Shown here piece by piece: positions 35,798 to 45,664 of a DNA stretch of 64,000 nucleotides. The stretch covers positions 18,758,535 to 18,822,534 of the forward strand of contig OX387608.1 in assembly GCA_947568835.1 (NCBI GenBank), in the 5' to 3' direction. The stretch comes from Protonemura montana (Eukaryota > Arthropoda > Insecta > Plecoptera > Nemouridae). The notes under the pieces are model-generated. The model made no database searches, was not told the origin of the DNA, and saw nothing but the letters and a program-made list of their open reading frames with translations. A program made the position numbers and the translations under genes. The first letter of the stretch is position 1, and the number at the start of each line of letters is the position of its first letter.

Positions 35798-36506
35798 TAA
35801 TAATAATAATAATAATAATAATTTATTGTCGGTTTTTGTCCCTAGGGATATATAGACAGTCATGATGTTCATGGTGTGTTACATTTACAAAGATTTACAA
35901 AGATAAACATTTACAAATAGAAGAAATAACAAAAGAAAAAAATAATAATAATAATAAATACTAATAAATAAGTAAGTACATCTACAATACATCTAAAATA
36001 ACAAGTCTAGAAATTATAGAATTCCTTTACGCTGTAGAAGCAGTTGTCCATTAAAAACTCTCTGAGTCTCGTCCTGAAGGACCGATCCTGTATTACTTTA
36101 ATGCGTTCAGGCAGGGCGTTTAGAAGTTTAGCGCCTGCATATAACGGCCCTTCTGTCACCTTTTTTAGTCTATACCTCGGCAAGGTTAATACATTTGTGT
36201 GCCGGGTACTTCTACTCTTCTGACTTGCTTGTGATCTGCAATCATTTTGTACGACGAACATTATACAGTAGAAGATGTACAGGCAAGGCAGAGGTAGAAC
36301 GTTAAATTGTTTAAAAAATTGTCGACACGAGTCCTTATAGTACACTGTTGCACAGGGATCCCAGCTTGCTCCTGCCAGCGTGCGGATTGCTCGTTTTTGG
36401 AGCTTAAATGGTCTACCGGCGTACCGCGAGTCACCCCATAAAATTACCCCGTATTGTAGATTGCGACTGTACATGTGTATAGTACACCAGTTGGATGCAA
36501 TTGGAT
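35798..36506 (-). pseudogene. 5'-truncated LINE 3' end nested in TAG-element copy 1
   Basis: The minus-strand ORF 36525-36007 holds LQYGVILWGDS, LQKRAIRTLAGASWDPC, LPLPCLYIFYCIMFVV, GPLYAGAKLLNALPERIK and the end MDNCFYSVKEFYNF. This is the C-terminal part of ORF2 of the same group as 29310-31469. The tail is a (taa)n run at 35798-35822. The flanking gcaa is at 35794-35797 and 36507-36510. Copy 2 has the unbroken site at about 53978 (gtgcaatagcaatggaattg). An extra ttggatgcaa beside the 5' junction may be filler made during integration. Confidence 0.9.
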
Positions 36507-36648
36507 GCAATGGAATTGGATGCATCGACGTATGCAGGTGTGATAGGGAATGCTACAATGCCTATAGTGACATGATCGACAATGCCGACGAAGAAACGCT
36601 TCAATGATGTACGCACGCATGGATGTATCAAGAGCGTTCCAAGCAATA

Positions 36649-37216
36649 GCATGCTATTTGCTAGCCAGCCGCACGGCTTATCGGCGCTTGGCAGCGCGCC
36701 AAGAGTTACCTCTCGTAGGGCAAAGCAAAAATCTCAGTTGTTAACTTGACGTGTTCAAAATTAGATCTGCAGTCTTGTAGACAATGAATTGAGCTATCTT
36801 TACAAACTCGTTTTATAACATTTGGCCAATATTTAGTCCCGTGGCATTAAGTGAAAAGTGGTATATATTTTTTGTTCCGTTTTTTTAGCTACTTTTTGGC
36901 TCATATCATAGGTTAGTAAAAACTTTTTGATGTTTTTTAAAAACGGTATCGATATAACGTATTAATGCCTAGGCTTCTGCGGAAACTAGACGTTTATAAA
37001 TTCAAAAATGACATACTTATTAAACTTTTAAGTAATTTTCATTTTTTAAGAAATTTTGACTTTGATAATTTTTTTGAATGTCTTCCGATGAAAATTTTTT
37101 GTCCGGGTTTGTGACAATAGTTGCGTCATGGTGTTATGCACATAATATCAAAATTTCAGCTTTATATAACACCGAATACGGACACGCCCCTTTTTGCCGT
37201 CGATATTCCTAGACTA
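36649..37216 (-). repeat. right TIR of TAG-element copy 1
   Basis: Reverse-complement partner of 32949-33527. Confidence 0.85.
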
Positions 37217-37219
37217 TAG

Positions 37220-37634
37220 TTTGTCCGATCGCGATGAAACACACATATTTGAAATCTGCATGCTTCAGGTTTTATCACGTTCTTTTATTACTTCAATGGA
37301 TCATTTTTTGTGCAACTGGCGATCGGTTTAAAACCAGACACTTTTTAATATTAAATAAAGAGTTGTTGAAAATTTATATCTCAATCAATTTAATAGCTGT
37401 GACAACCAAAAATGTTGGTCTAAAAAGACCAAGTTAAGGCAACACGGAAAAAAATCGCGGACTCTTTAACTCGTGTTTTTTGTGGTGCTGGTCTGTTCAA
37501 AGGATTTCATTTTTAACTTTTCCGGAAAACTCACCAATTTTCCGGCACTTATTTTTTCTTGTCATAAACATACTACAAACACTATTTATCCGTTTGAGAC
37601 CTATTTTTAACGATTTAACCCGCGGGAATGACGG
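37220..37634 (+). repeat. composite repeat C, copy 2, second segment
   Basis: Continues copy C1 from 3385 to about 3795 (gtccgatcgcgatgaaacac vs gtccgatcgtgataaagcac), up to gggccttaac. The head block found before arrays A1 and A5 is deleted here, so the array starts directly. Confidence 0.75.
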
Positions 37635-38212
37635 GCCTTAACTTTCATCCCTCCAACCTCTCTCCCGAACAGAACTGGTCATGTGTATGTAGTCACCCAT
37701 CCAATACCTGATCCAGCGCAGTGTTACTTAACTTAAATCTTTCATCCTGTCCCCCGAACAGAACTGGTCATATTGTGTTTGATAGTCACCCATCCAATAC
37801 CTGACTCAGCACAGTGTTTCTCAACTTTCATCCCTCCAACCTCTCTCCCGAACAGAACTTGTCAAGTGTATGATGGTCACCCATCCAATACCTGACCCAG
37901 CTCAGTGTTGCTTAACTTTCATCCCTCCAACCTCTCTCCCGTCCAGAACTGGTCAATTGTATGGCAGTTACCCATCCAATACCTGACCAAGCGCAGTGTT
38001 GCTTAACTTTCATCCCTCCAACCTCTCTCCTGAACAGAACTGGTCATGTGTATGATGGTCAACCATCCAATACCTGACCCAGCGCTGTGTTGCTTAACTT
38101 TCATTCCTCCAACCTCTCTCCCGAACAGAACTGGTAATTTGTATGATGGTCACTCATCCAATACCTAACTCAGCGCAGTGTTTCTTAACTTGCATCCCTC
38201 TAACCTCGCGAA
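37635..38212 (-). repeat. 5S-rRNA-like tandem array A3
   Basis: About six 91-bp units in the same orientation as A1. The last unit ends at about 38205 beside the 18-bp repeat. Confidence 0.88.
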
Positions 38213-38242
38213 ACTCGCGTACGAGTGAACTAGCTTTCCGCG

Positions 38243-38355
38243 CAGAACGCCCCCGAGGGTCACGACGCCCCCAGTGAGTACGAAGCCCCAATCGAGAACG
38301 ACGCCCCCAGTGAGAACGACGCCCCAAGGGAGAACGACGCCCCAATCTCCCTAGT
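38243..38355 (+). repeat. 18-bp tandem repeat, GC-rich
   Basis: About six units of gagaacgacgcccc(c/a)agt. The minus strand reads as an Arg/Gly/Ser-rich repeat (LGRRS...GRRS), probably not a protein. Confidence 0.8.
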
Positions 38356-38493
38356 GGAAATGCCAGAAAACCAAAAAACACTGCAAAAATAGTACTTTAA
38401 TTATTATTTAGATTAGATTGGTCAATGTCCCTATCAGTCAGAGGAAATAATCCCAACTGGCAAGATGAGTTACTGCCTGACTATCTTTTATCT

Positions 38494-38564
38494 GCAGCGG
38501 TGGTTCAGTGGTAGAATGCTCGCCTGCCACGCAAGCGGCCCGGGTTCGATTCCCAGCCGATGCA
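38494..38564 (+). tRNA. tRNA-Gly (GCC), possibly degenerate
   Basis: 71 nt with box A (tggttcagtggtagaa), box B (gggttcgattc) and anticodon GCC at 38526-38528. It ends ccgatgca and is followed by tcttttt, a pol III terminator. Three pairs are broken compared with a canonical tRNA-Gly: one in the acceptor stem (G4/A69), one in the anticodon stem and one in the T stem. The conserved boxes and terminator argue for a recent gene or tRNA-like repeat. The mismatches warn that it may be a pseudogene. Confidence 0.75.
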
Positions 38565-38766
38565 TCTTTTTGAATTTTATTTTCTCTTGCAATATTGCAT
38601 ACATCAACGAGGCTAGTTTTTATTTCCTATAAAATCATATATTTTTTTTATTTGCCCTTTTTTGAAAGCACATTCGCTATGCTGCTGGTTCTAAATTAGG
38701 CCCTCATTTCTATTTATACATATCTGGTCAGTGATTGTACAAAATTATATATCACATCACCATTAA

Positions 38767-38833
38767 GTCAGGATGGCCGAGCGGTCTAAGGCGCTGCGTT
38801 CAGGTCGCAGTCCTCCTCGGAGGGCGTGGGTTC
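38767..38833 (+). pseudogene. tRNA-Leu (CAG), 3'-truncated, joined to 5S-like repeat
   Basis: gtcaggatggccgagcggtc begins a tRNA-Leu with a proper D arm, anticodon stem and loop (anticodon CAG at 38801-38803), long variable arm, and T stem through gtgggttc. The rest of the T arm and the acceptor 3' strand are missing. Twenty-odd bases later (ending gatcagtg) the sense-strand 5S-like array starts. Box A is intact and box B is cut after ggttc. Confidence 0.85.
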
Positions 38834-38852
38834 AGATCGTGTTGATCTGATG

Positions 38853-39180
38853 ATCAGTGAGTTAAGCAACACTGCGCTAGTTCAGGTATTGGATGGGTGA
38901 CCATCGTACACATGACTTGTTCTGTTCGGGAAAGAGGTTGGAGGGATGAAAGTTAAGCAACACTGCGCTGGGCCAGGTATTGGATGGGTGACCATCAAAC
39001 ACATGACCAGTTCGGATCGGGAGAGAGGTTGGAGGGATGAAAGTTAAGCAACACTGCGCTGGGCCAGGTATTGGATGGGTGACCATCAAACACATGACCA
39101 GTTCGGATCGGGAGAGAGGTTGGGGGTGATGGAAGTTAGCAACACTGCACTGGGTCAGGTATTGGATGGGTGACCATGAC
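38853..39180 (+). repeat. 5S-rRNA-like tandem array A4, opposite orientation
   Basis: About 3.6 units in 5S sense orientation. gttaagcaacactgcgct occurs at 38861, 38952 and 39043, so the period is 91 bp; a fourth, altered copy starts at 39135. Box C-like ggtattggatgggtgacc follows each. It ends at gaccatgacctgaccctgcg, where the repeat turns round into a tail (39181-39230, tgtggttttattcttatccc) that also ends array A7. Confidence 0.88.
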
Positions 39181-39230
39181 CTGACCCTGCGCAGTGTGGT
39201 TTTATTCTTATCCCTTCAACCTCTAGGCAT

Positions 39231-40800
39231 GTCGAATTGCATCCACCTCACTCAGGTAGGTAAGCTTACGAGAATTGAAGACGTCGCTTGATTATTCCCA
39301 TTCATAACAACGTCGAGTGTTTTTGGATGTAATGAGGAACTTTCAGAAGAGACCCCAATGTGTTTAAACGATTGTATAATCGTGTTTGTCGTGGTTATAA
39401 TAATTATATATTTATGCAGAAACTGTGGAATGGGTTAAATTCTATGATTTTTTCATGCCTTATTATTGCTGCCTTATTTTGAGAAGCTTCTATGGCTTGT
39501 TTTCAGGGCCGCGAGCGCACTCTCTTGGCGCTCTTTACAACTGACAATACGAGAAACACTCGCCGCTGCGCTAGTGTAGCACGTAGTGTAACAACGTTTT
39601 AGAACGATCGAGAACACTGGGACTAGTTTGCTACGCGCGGGAAGGGAAGGGTCGCTCACATAGCTGTAACCAACGGTAAGACTAATTTCACAAACCAACA
39701 TCTTCTTTAAAGCTTTACTTCTACTCGTGCACTGAGTTTAATTCAAAGCGTGGTTTCATTGCATGGCGCTTTTTAACTCGATATTATTACCAGCCGAGCA
39801 CAGGGGATACATTTTATTCGCGAATAAATTAGTATGACCACGAGAACATGTGTAGTAATTCAGTACTTGTATCGTTGCTCGTGTTCAGTGCTTGCCATGT
39901 AAAGTATGTACCGACATGCCTCTGACCACCAGACAAGTCTCGTGTATTAAGTAGCAATACTATCACACGTCTGCTCTCATTCGAAGGAGAATCATTTGCC
40001 AGACATTTTAATAAATCAGAATTAATTCACCTGTTGATACTAACCAAGAACGTTATTTTAGTGTGTCTAGTTCATGATAGCATCATGCATTGACCAACAC
40101 GTGCGTGCTATTGTATGAAGCTTGTCATCTCTTGATTGGTTTGGCTTACAGCAAATATCTTGTTCTAGTTAGTAGTTCATATTATCTATGAGGAATGTTC
40201 CATGATTTCATTCTGCTACTCCTTGTTTATTCAAATGTTATGTAATTTTAAAACAATATTCCGGCTGGTATCATCATCTTCGCTCTAACGACTAGAATTG
40301 CGTTCACTATCTGCAACTCGCGGGCGTTGTCATTTAATTTTATTACCATGTTAGTCTACCCTAGCAGGGTCAAATACCTCGTGGTTCACTTGTCTACTGC
40401 AGTGTACAATCAACTCTAATATCAAGTTATTTATTCAACAATTCAATAAATTCTCTCTTCCTCGTCGCTTGCATTGGGCGAGTATTGGAGTATCATGAAC
40501 ACAGCTACTCTCTCAAATATGTGAAACTCTTTAGGTGATTATAACCACGTGTGGAGATCAGGGTTCCAATTCCCATTCTGGCACCAAATTATGAGCGATT
40601 AATAGTGTTCCTAATAATAAAATACTTGGGGCGTTGCAAGCTCTAAGCCCTGGCGCTGGCAGTCGATCTATTGGCAGACAATTTATGTTGCCACGGTCAG
40701 TTGAATCCCTCCCTTGTCTTGGCCGTGGTCCATCCTGGGGCACCTGACTGTGTGACTAATGACGTTGTTTCATTGCAAGGTGGACTTCAATGTTGAGAGA
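39231..40800. other. no gene seen
   Basis: No conserved ORF. A GC-richer patch at 40600-40745 contains the only ORF of note (40558-40743 minus), unrecognised. Part could be a long terminal repeat, but no matching second copy is in the window. Confidence 0.3.
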
Positions 40801-40817
40801 CAGCACTCAATCAAAAC

Positions 40818-41067
40818 TGGGAGATCTTGGAGACAACATCCTGTCATCAAGCTGGGAGATCTTGGAGACAACATCCTGTCATCAAGCTGGGAGATCTTGG
40901 AGACAACATCCTGTCATCGAGCTGGGAGATCTTGGAGACAACATCCTGTCATCGAGCTGGGAGATCTTGGAGACAACATCCTGTCATCGAGCTGAGAGAT
41001 CTTGGAGACAACATCCTGTCATCGAGCTGGGAGATCTTGGAGACAACATCCTGTCATCAAGCTGGAT
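40818..41067 (+). repeat. 36-bp minisatellite, seven units
   Basis: The unit is gggagatcttggagacaaca followed by tcctgtcatc(a/g)agct g, nearly identical throughout. Because 36 is a multiple of 3, all three forward frames stay open, giving three overlapping ORFs with 12-residue repeats. I do not regard them as genes. Confidence 0.92.
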
Positions 41068-41159
41068 CTACTACTAAACCACGTGGTAAGTTTCTCACCA
41101 TCGTGGTTCTTTGTCAAATATACAACCGTAGATTTAAAGTCATCTCAACAATCCCATAT

Positions 41160-42080
41160 TTTTTACTGGCTGGATCCTATGCTCTATCCATGTTATTTGA
41201 GATCAGCTGGCTGGATCCTATTCTCTATCCAGGTTATTTGAGATCAGCTGACTGGATCCTATGTTATATCCGGGTTATTTGAGATCAGCTGGCTGGATCC
41301 TATGCTCTATCCACATTATTTGAGATCAGCTGGCTGGATCCTATGATCTATCCATGTTATTTGAGATCAGCTGGCTGGATCCTATTCTCTATCCAGGTTA
41401 TTTGAGATCAGCTGACTGGATCCTATGTTATATCCGGGTTATTTGAGATCAGCTGGCTGGATCCTATGCTCTATCCACATTATTTGAGATCAGCTGGCTG
41501 GATCCTATGTTCTATCCAGGTTATTTGAGATCAGCTGGCTGGATCCTATGTTCTATCCATGTTATTTGAGATCAGCTGGCTGGATCCTATTCTCTATCCA
41601 GGTTATTTGAGATCAGCTGACTGGATCCTATGTTATATCCGGGTTATTTGAGATCAGCTGGCTGGATCCTATGCTCTATCCAGGTTATTTAAGATCAGCT
41701 GGCTGGAACCTATGCTCGATTCAGGTTATTTGAGATCAGATGGCTGGATCCTAAGCTTTATCTAGGTTATTTGAGATCAGCTGGCTGGATCCTATGCTCT
41801 ATCCAGGTTATTTGAGATCAGCTGGCTGGAACCTATGCTCGATTCAGGTTATTTGAGATCAGATGGCTGGATCCTAAGCTTTATCTAGGTTATTTGAGAT
41901 CAGCTGGCTGGATCCTATGCTCTATCCAGGTTATTTGAGATCAGCTGGCTGGAACCTATGCTCTATCCAGGTTATTTGAGATCAGCTGGCTGGAACCTAT
42001 GCTCGATTCAGGTTATTTGAGATCAGATGGCTGGATCCTATGCTCTATCCAGGTTATTTGAGATCAGCTGGCTGGATCAT
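41160..42080 (+). repeat. 41-bp satellite with higher-order structure, about 22 units
   Basis: The unit is gagatcagctggctggatcc followed by tatgctctatccaggttattt. Variants follow a pattern. In the first half, four unit types recur in order: ending atgtt, ttct..aggtt, tgttat..gggtt, tgct..acatt. In the second half a three-unit set recurs: aacctatgctcgattc, agatggctggatcctaag, standard. The array ends in gatcatttgacacttgatga, which matches the sequence following the two units at 1645-1725. Confidence 0.92.
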
Positions 42081-45080
42081 TTGACACTTGATGAACATGA
42101 TCCATGAATAGCTGCTATCAGATCTTATTGGTACCAACATTTGCATGGATGTGTCATTTGTTTACATTGTGAAATGCACATATTGGGTCACAGGCTTCTA
42201 GCCACGTGCGTCTGTGAAATATCTCTGATAAGTCTCCGTTGGGGCGCCAGCGTTCTTGCCTCTGTTTGCAAATTGCCCCATGGTTAAGAACCCGCCACAG
42301 CTTTGAATATTTAGTTCATTACCTGTATAGAGGGCAGTGTTAAACGCATCCGGGGGAGTAATACGGGACGCGGTGTGCATTTTCCCTTTCCACACATTTT
42401 CTACCTTGACACAAGGGGAGTGTATCACGTGGGTGTCTAGCTATGCGTCTGGAGATTTGATTGGGAACCATATGATACTGAATGTATAAGCCGATTGACG
42501 ATAAAAATGTTCCGAGAATCGCTAATACCAGCGCCATTTAACTCAAAAATCCATCTGATGCTAATAATTGAATTTTGAAATTTTTTAAAGCACCATAACA
42601 TTCGGCTCTGAGACTTGATTTCAAATCAGTTTAAATTTTTGTTCTAATGTTGAAACTTCCCTCTCTAGCATCAATTTACCGTGATCAACCAGCAAGATCA
42701 CTGGGCTGCTCGTGCTCCATCTCGCCAAACCATCGTAATCGCCTGGCGATATTATTATAAAACCTAGTAATGCGGGAATTCCAAGAAAATCAACAATGAG
42801 ATAAGCACCCGCCAAGTCAAAGTACCTATCATTTGATCGATTTCCGAAATTTGAAACAATCCACATTACTTTCCGAAATTTTCTATGCGGAAATCTTTTT
42901 TGATCGACATCCTAGCCCCAGATTTAGCGATTTGACATAATTTCTCACCCAACAATTTCAATGTGACATGGTCATGATCGTGAATTTATGCAATGAGAGG
43001 CTCCCAGCGACTTCCAAACGTGTTTTTATAAGCGATATCCACCGAGTTTATCGGGCGGCAATATGGTATCACAATTTAGTTCAGTAGCAAGCATTTTACT
43101 TGCCGAAATAAGCAGCCGACTAGATTTGACATATCGCGTGTACGATTTATAGCTAAGAAAACTCGTTCATGACATCGCTCTGAGGTGCATTGTGACAATA
43201 TTCTTTCCGTACCAAACTGAACTTATCGGTGCAAGAAATTGAACTAATTAACGGTGTAATTAATAATGAAAATATACAACAAAGCAGGGAACAAGAAATC
43301 ACCCTTTCTATACTTATTACTATTTTTTATTGATTTCTTATTGAACCACGCAGCACCAAAACTGTATGCACATGGCGCTAATGAAAGACCGGCAATTTGA
43401 ATAGTCTAACAGGCCGAAAGTCCAAACGTTTTCATTGGATTTTACGTATCATGACGACATTAGGCATGAAGTTAGTAATTGAACAGACCACTGCCATCCC
43501 ATTATGCCGCACAAGTTGACGCTAAATTTTGCCGATGATATTTCTCAAGACTCGGGCAGCCTCTGAATCTGGAAGGATTGAATGTGTTGCTCGCTCAGTC
43601 ACTGCAGTCGCTCGGCAATTATTATAATCCTGAGCTATTTCCGTCGTGCGCTAGGAATTCGAATGCGATAACGCTGCTTCGACAGCCGCGACAGGGGAAA
43701 AACTAGCAGTTTTTGGACAGAGAATTGCATCGATTCACCTCTATGTTTACAATTAGGTAATGCTCGTGTACCGCCTAGCTCATTAAAGATAGAGCGTTCG
43801 TGATTTTTTTCAAAACAAATATTTACATAATCTAGTGTTCGGTCTTCGTTTTTATACGAAGTTTGCACTCCGAAAAAAGATATCAGCAATTTTGATAAAA
43901 AAATATAAAATGAATTTATGTGTGAACCAAATCGAATTTCGAGAAAGTCGTGGGCACAAAACATGGTTTCTGTGTCAACAACATAAGTGTTTAATTTCAA
44001 GTTTGTAGCTCAAGTCGTTTCGTGGCAATCTTGGTATAAGCTGAAAAACAGTCTCTTCTTCTTCGGTCAATTGCATAAAGAATATTGATTGGAATCGATT
44101 GAAACGTACAGGGCGGTAGGAGAACACATGCACCTATCCAAAGAATTTTGAATCATATTTTTAGGCTAAACGATACGGCAGCTGTGAACAAAAGATGTGA
44201 AATTGTAGCGAAATGTTGCATTGTGAATCGATGGAGAGGATTAGATGATTATAATCAAAAATAATCGCTGTAGCATATCCTTCAGCTCCAGGTGGCGATA
44301 CTGAATGACTATTTATCAGCGGAATGTGCTGACGCTCGCAGTGCGGTCCTGGTCCTACTATCTGTTCCAAACTGACTCTCCCAATTATTTGCAATGCATA
44401 TTAAATGTATAGTAGAGGAATATTTGAGTACGGTGGCTAGTAGCGACCTGGGGGATCCCTGTGGACGAACATCTCCAAATATGGTCACAAACTAAATGCG
44501 AGCCAATGATTGGTCGACTGAGTCACGAGTTGTGTAATCCGGAGGGGGAGCTTGAGGAACGCGCGAGGAAGACCAACGAAGGAGCAGGGAGTCAGCCCGA
44601 GGTCGGGAACGCGACAAGACGTGTCAGGAGAAACTGCTCGAGGCCGGTGAACCGAGCGGACGCAAGAAGGGAGACGTAACAGTCAAACATCGCAAGACCA
44701 AGTGGACGTGAGTCACCGATAATCAGACTGCGTATTGAAGGACACTGCCCCTGAGTTGTGAGCCGCCACGACGCCAGCTCGACATCGACGCACCGCTATA
44801 TAGACGCTATCGTACTCAATTATCATTTATATTTTTATTCTAGCTACAAAGCTAGGAAGGGACTTCAGAATCTATGTACTTATTTTGTTTGTGGAGATAA
44901 TAGGTTTTGTTTGTAAGCAGATTTTGGGTTAGTTAAAGTCTGTATCCCGCATCCTCCCCCTTGCAGTACCACACTGAGTGAGTCGGCAGCTTTTCTCTGC
45001 ATCTGAGACAATTAGAGGTATTTTCAAGCGCCTAATTTACAACATCAGCTAATATTGTTTGTTTTTTCTTGCAGGGACTC
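42081..45080. other. mostly unassigned; no recognised gene
   Basis: Minus-strand ORFs at 42537-42340 (a hydrophobic N-terminus of about 22 residues, then basic), 42428-42198, 42866-42621 and 44000-43635 (121 codons) match nothing I know. The first two are in different frames of what might be one broken gene. A block at 42905-43105 is inverted relative to 59515-59722 at roughly 75-90% identity, so at least part is repeat. A GC-rich stretch at 44450-44780 could be a promoter/leader or retroelement terminal repeat. Confidence 0.3.
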
Positions 45081-45085
45081 GGGGA

Positions 45086-45222
45086 AAGCGTCGGACAAAG
45101 TGCAGGACTAAGGGCAGGACAAAGTGCAGGACAAAGTGCAGGACTAAGTGCAGGACAAAGTGCAGGACAAAGTGCAGGACAAAGTGCAGGACAAAGTGCA
45201 GGACTAAGTGCAGGACAAAGTG
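45086..45222 (+). repeat. 12-bp tandem repeat
   Basis: About 11 units of acaaagtgcagg with occasional actaagtgcagg. Both strands stay open (KCRT repeats on +, FVLH repeats on -). This is simple repeat, not protein evidence. Confidence 0.92.
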
Positions 45223-45239
45223 CTCCGTGAAAGTTTCAA

Positions 45240-45520
45240 GTGCCGTGTTTGCCTGCCGCTGGACGCAGGACGCAGGACGCTGGACGCAGGATGCAGGGGA
45301 GTCAACAATGGCCGCCACGTGACGCTGCTGAAGGAGAGAAGGGGAGGGGGGTGTTGGTGATAACCAGACAGCTGGGAGCGTAGCTAACACCCCCTGTGTT
45401 AGGGGAAGATATCAACAGTTGGTGTCGCTGTCAGCTGCTTGAAGACAAGGTGCGTGCAAATTCTTTATACACTCATTTCATGCCCGACACAACTCCGCTG
45501 CATGCAGTTTAGCCGTCAAG
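45240..45520 (+). repeat. composite repeat C, copy 3, middle segment
   Basis: ggacgcaggatgcaggggag, then aatggccgccacgtgacgct and tcatttcatgcccgacacaa, match 1865-1975 in the same order. Copy 3 therefore runs from the 41-bp array (41160) through here to array A5, with extra DNA in between. Confidence 0.75.
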
Positions 45521-45664
45521 TTCGTTGAGAGTAGGCGCTGGTTTGCACCATGGAAACATATAATGCTAGAATATGATCGTAGTGAATCTGAAAGAACTGA
45601 GCCAATGTTAAATGCAACCAATGTTAAACTAAAACATAATTTTTTAGCTTCACTCCTCGTTAAC

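Larger units (their letters stand above)
32949..37216 (+). mobile_element. TAG-target TIR element, copy 1 (4.3 kb, with nested LINE)
   Basis: Starts tagtctaggaatatcg and ends with its reverse complement. TAG is repeated on both sides (32946-32948 and 37217-37219). The empty relative at about 3377-3390 reads ctacatcgttcgtccg, which fits ctaca-TAG-tttgtccg with a single target copy. The terminal inverted repeats are 579 bp (32949-33527) and 568 bp (36649-37216). The left outer end has the type 'gcggctatctcttcaaatag' and the right outer end the type 'ggcaaaaaggggcgtgtccg'. The interior carries conserved ORFs at 34121-34315, 34498-34917, 35253-35498 and 35591-35794, plus a LINE at 35798-36506. 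The superfamily is not certain; 3-bp duplications occur in Harbinger, Zator, Academ and others. Confidence 0.88.

Noticed and set aside
38853..39180. A true 5S rRNA gene
   Set aside because: Only the 3' part with box A and box C is present; the 5' strand of helix I and the first 45 or so bases are missing in every unit.
39231..40560. Solo long terminal repeat
   Set aside because: No second copy, no primer-binding site that I could defend, and no target duplication.
40759..41282. Three overlapping ORFs with 12-residue repeats
   Set aside because: A 36-bp tandem repeat keeps all frames open; there is no start context or conserved product.
42340..42537. Possible membrane protein (VKOR-like hydrophobic N-terminus)
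   Set aside because: One hydrophobic stretch followed by a frame change; none of the Cys motifs of VKOR is present.
45049..45390. KCRT-repeat and FVLH-repeat proteins on opposite strands
   Set aside because: Both are readings of a 12-bp simple repeat.
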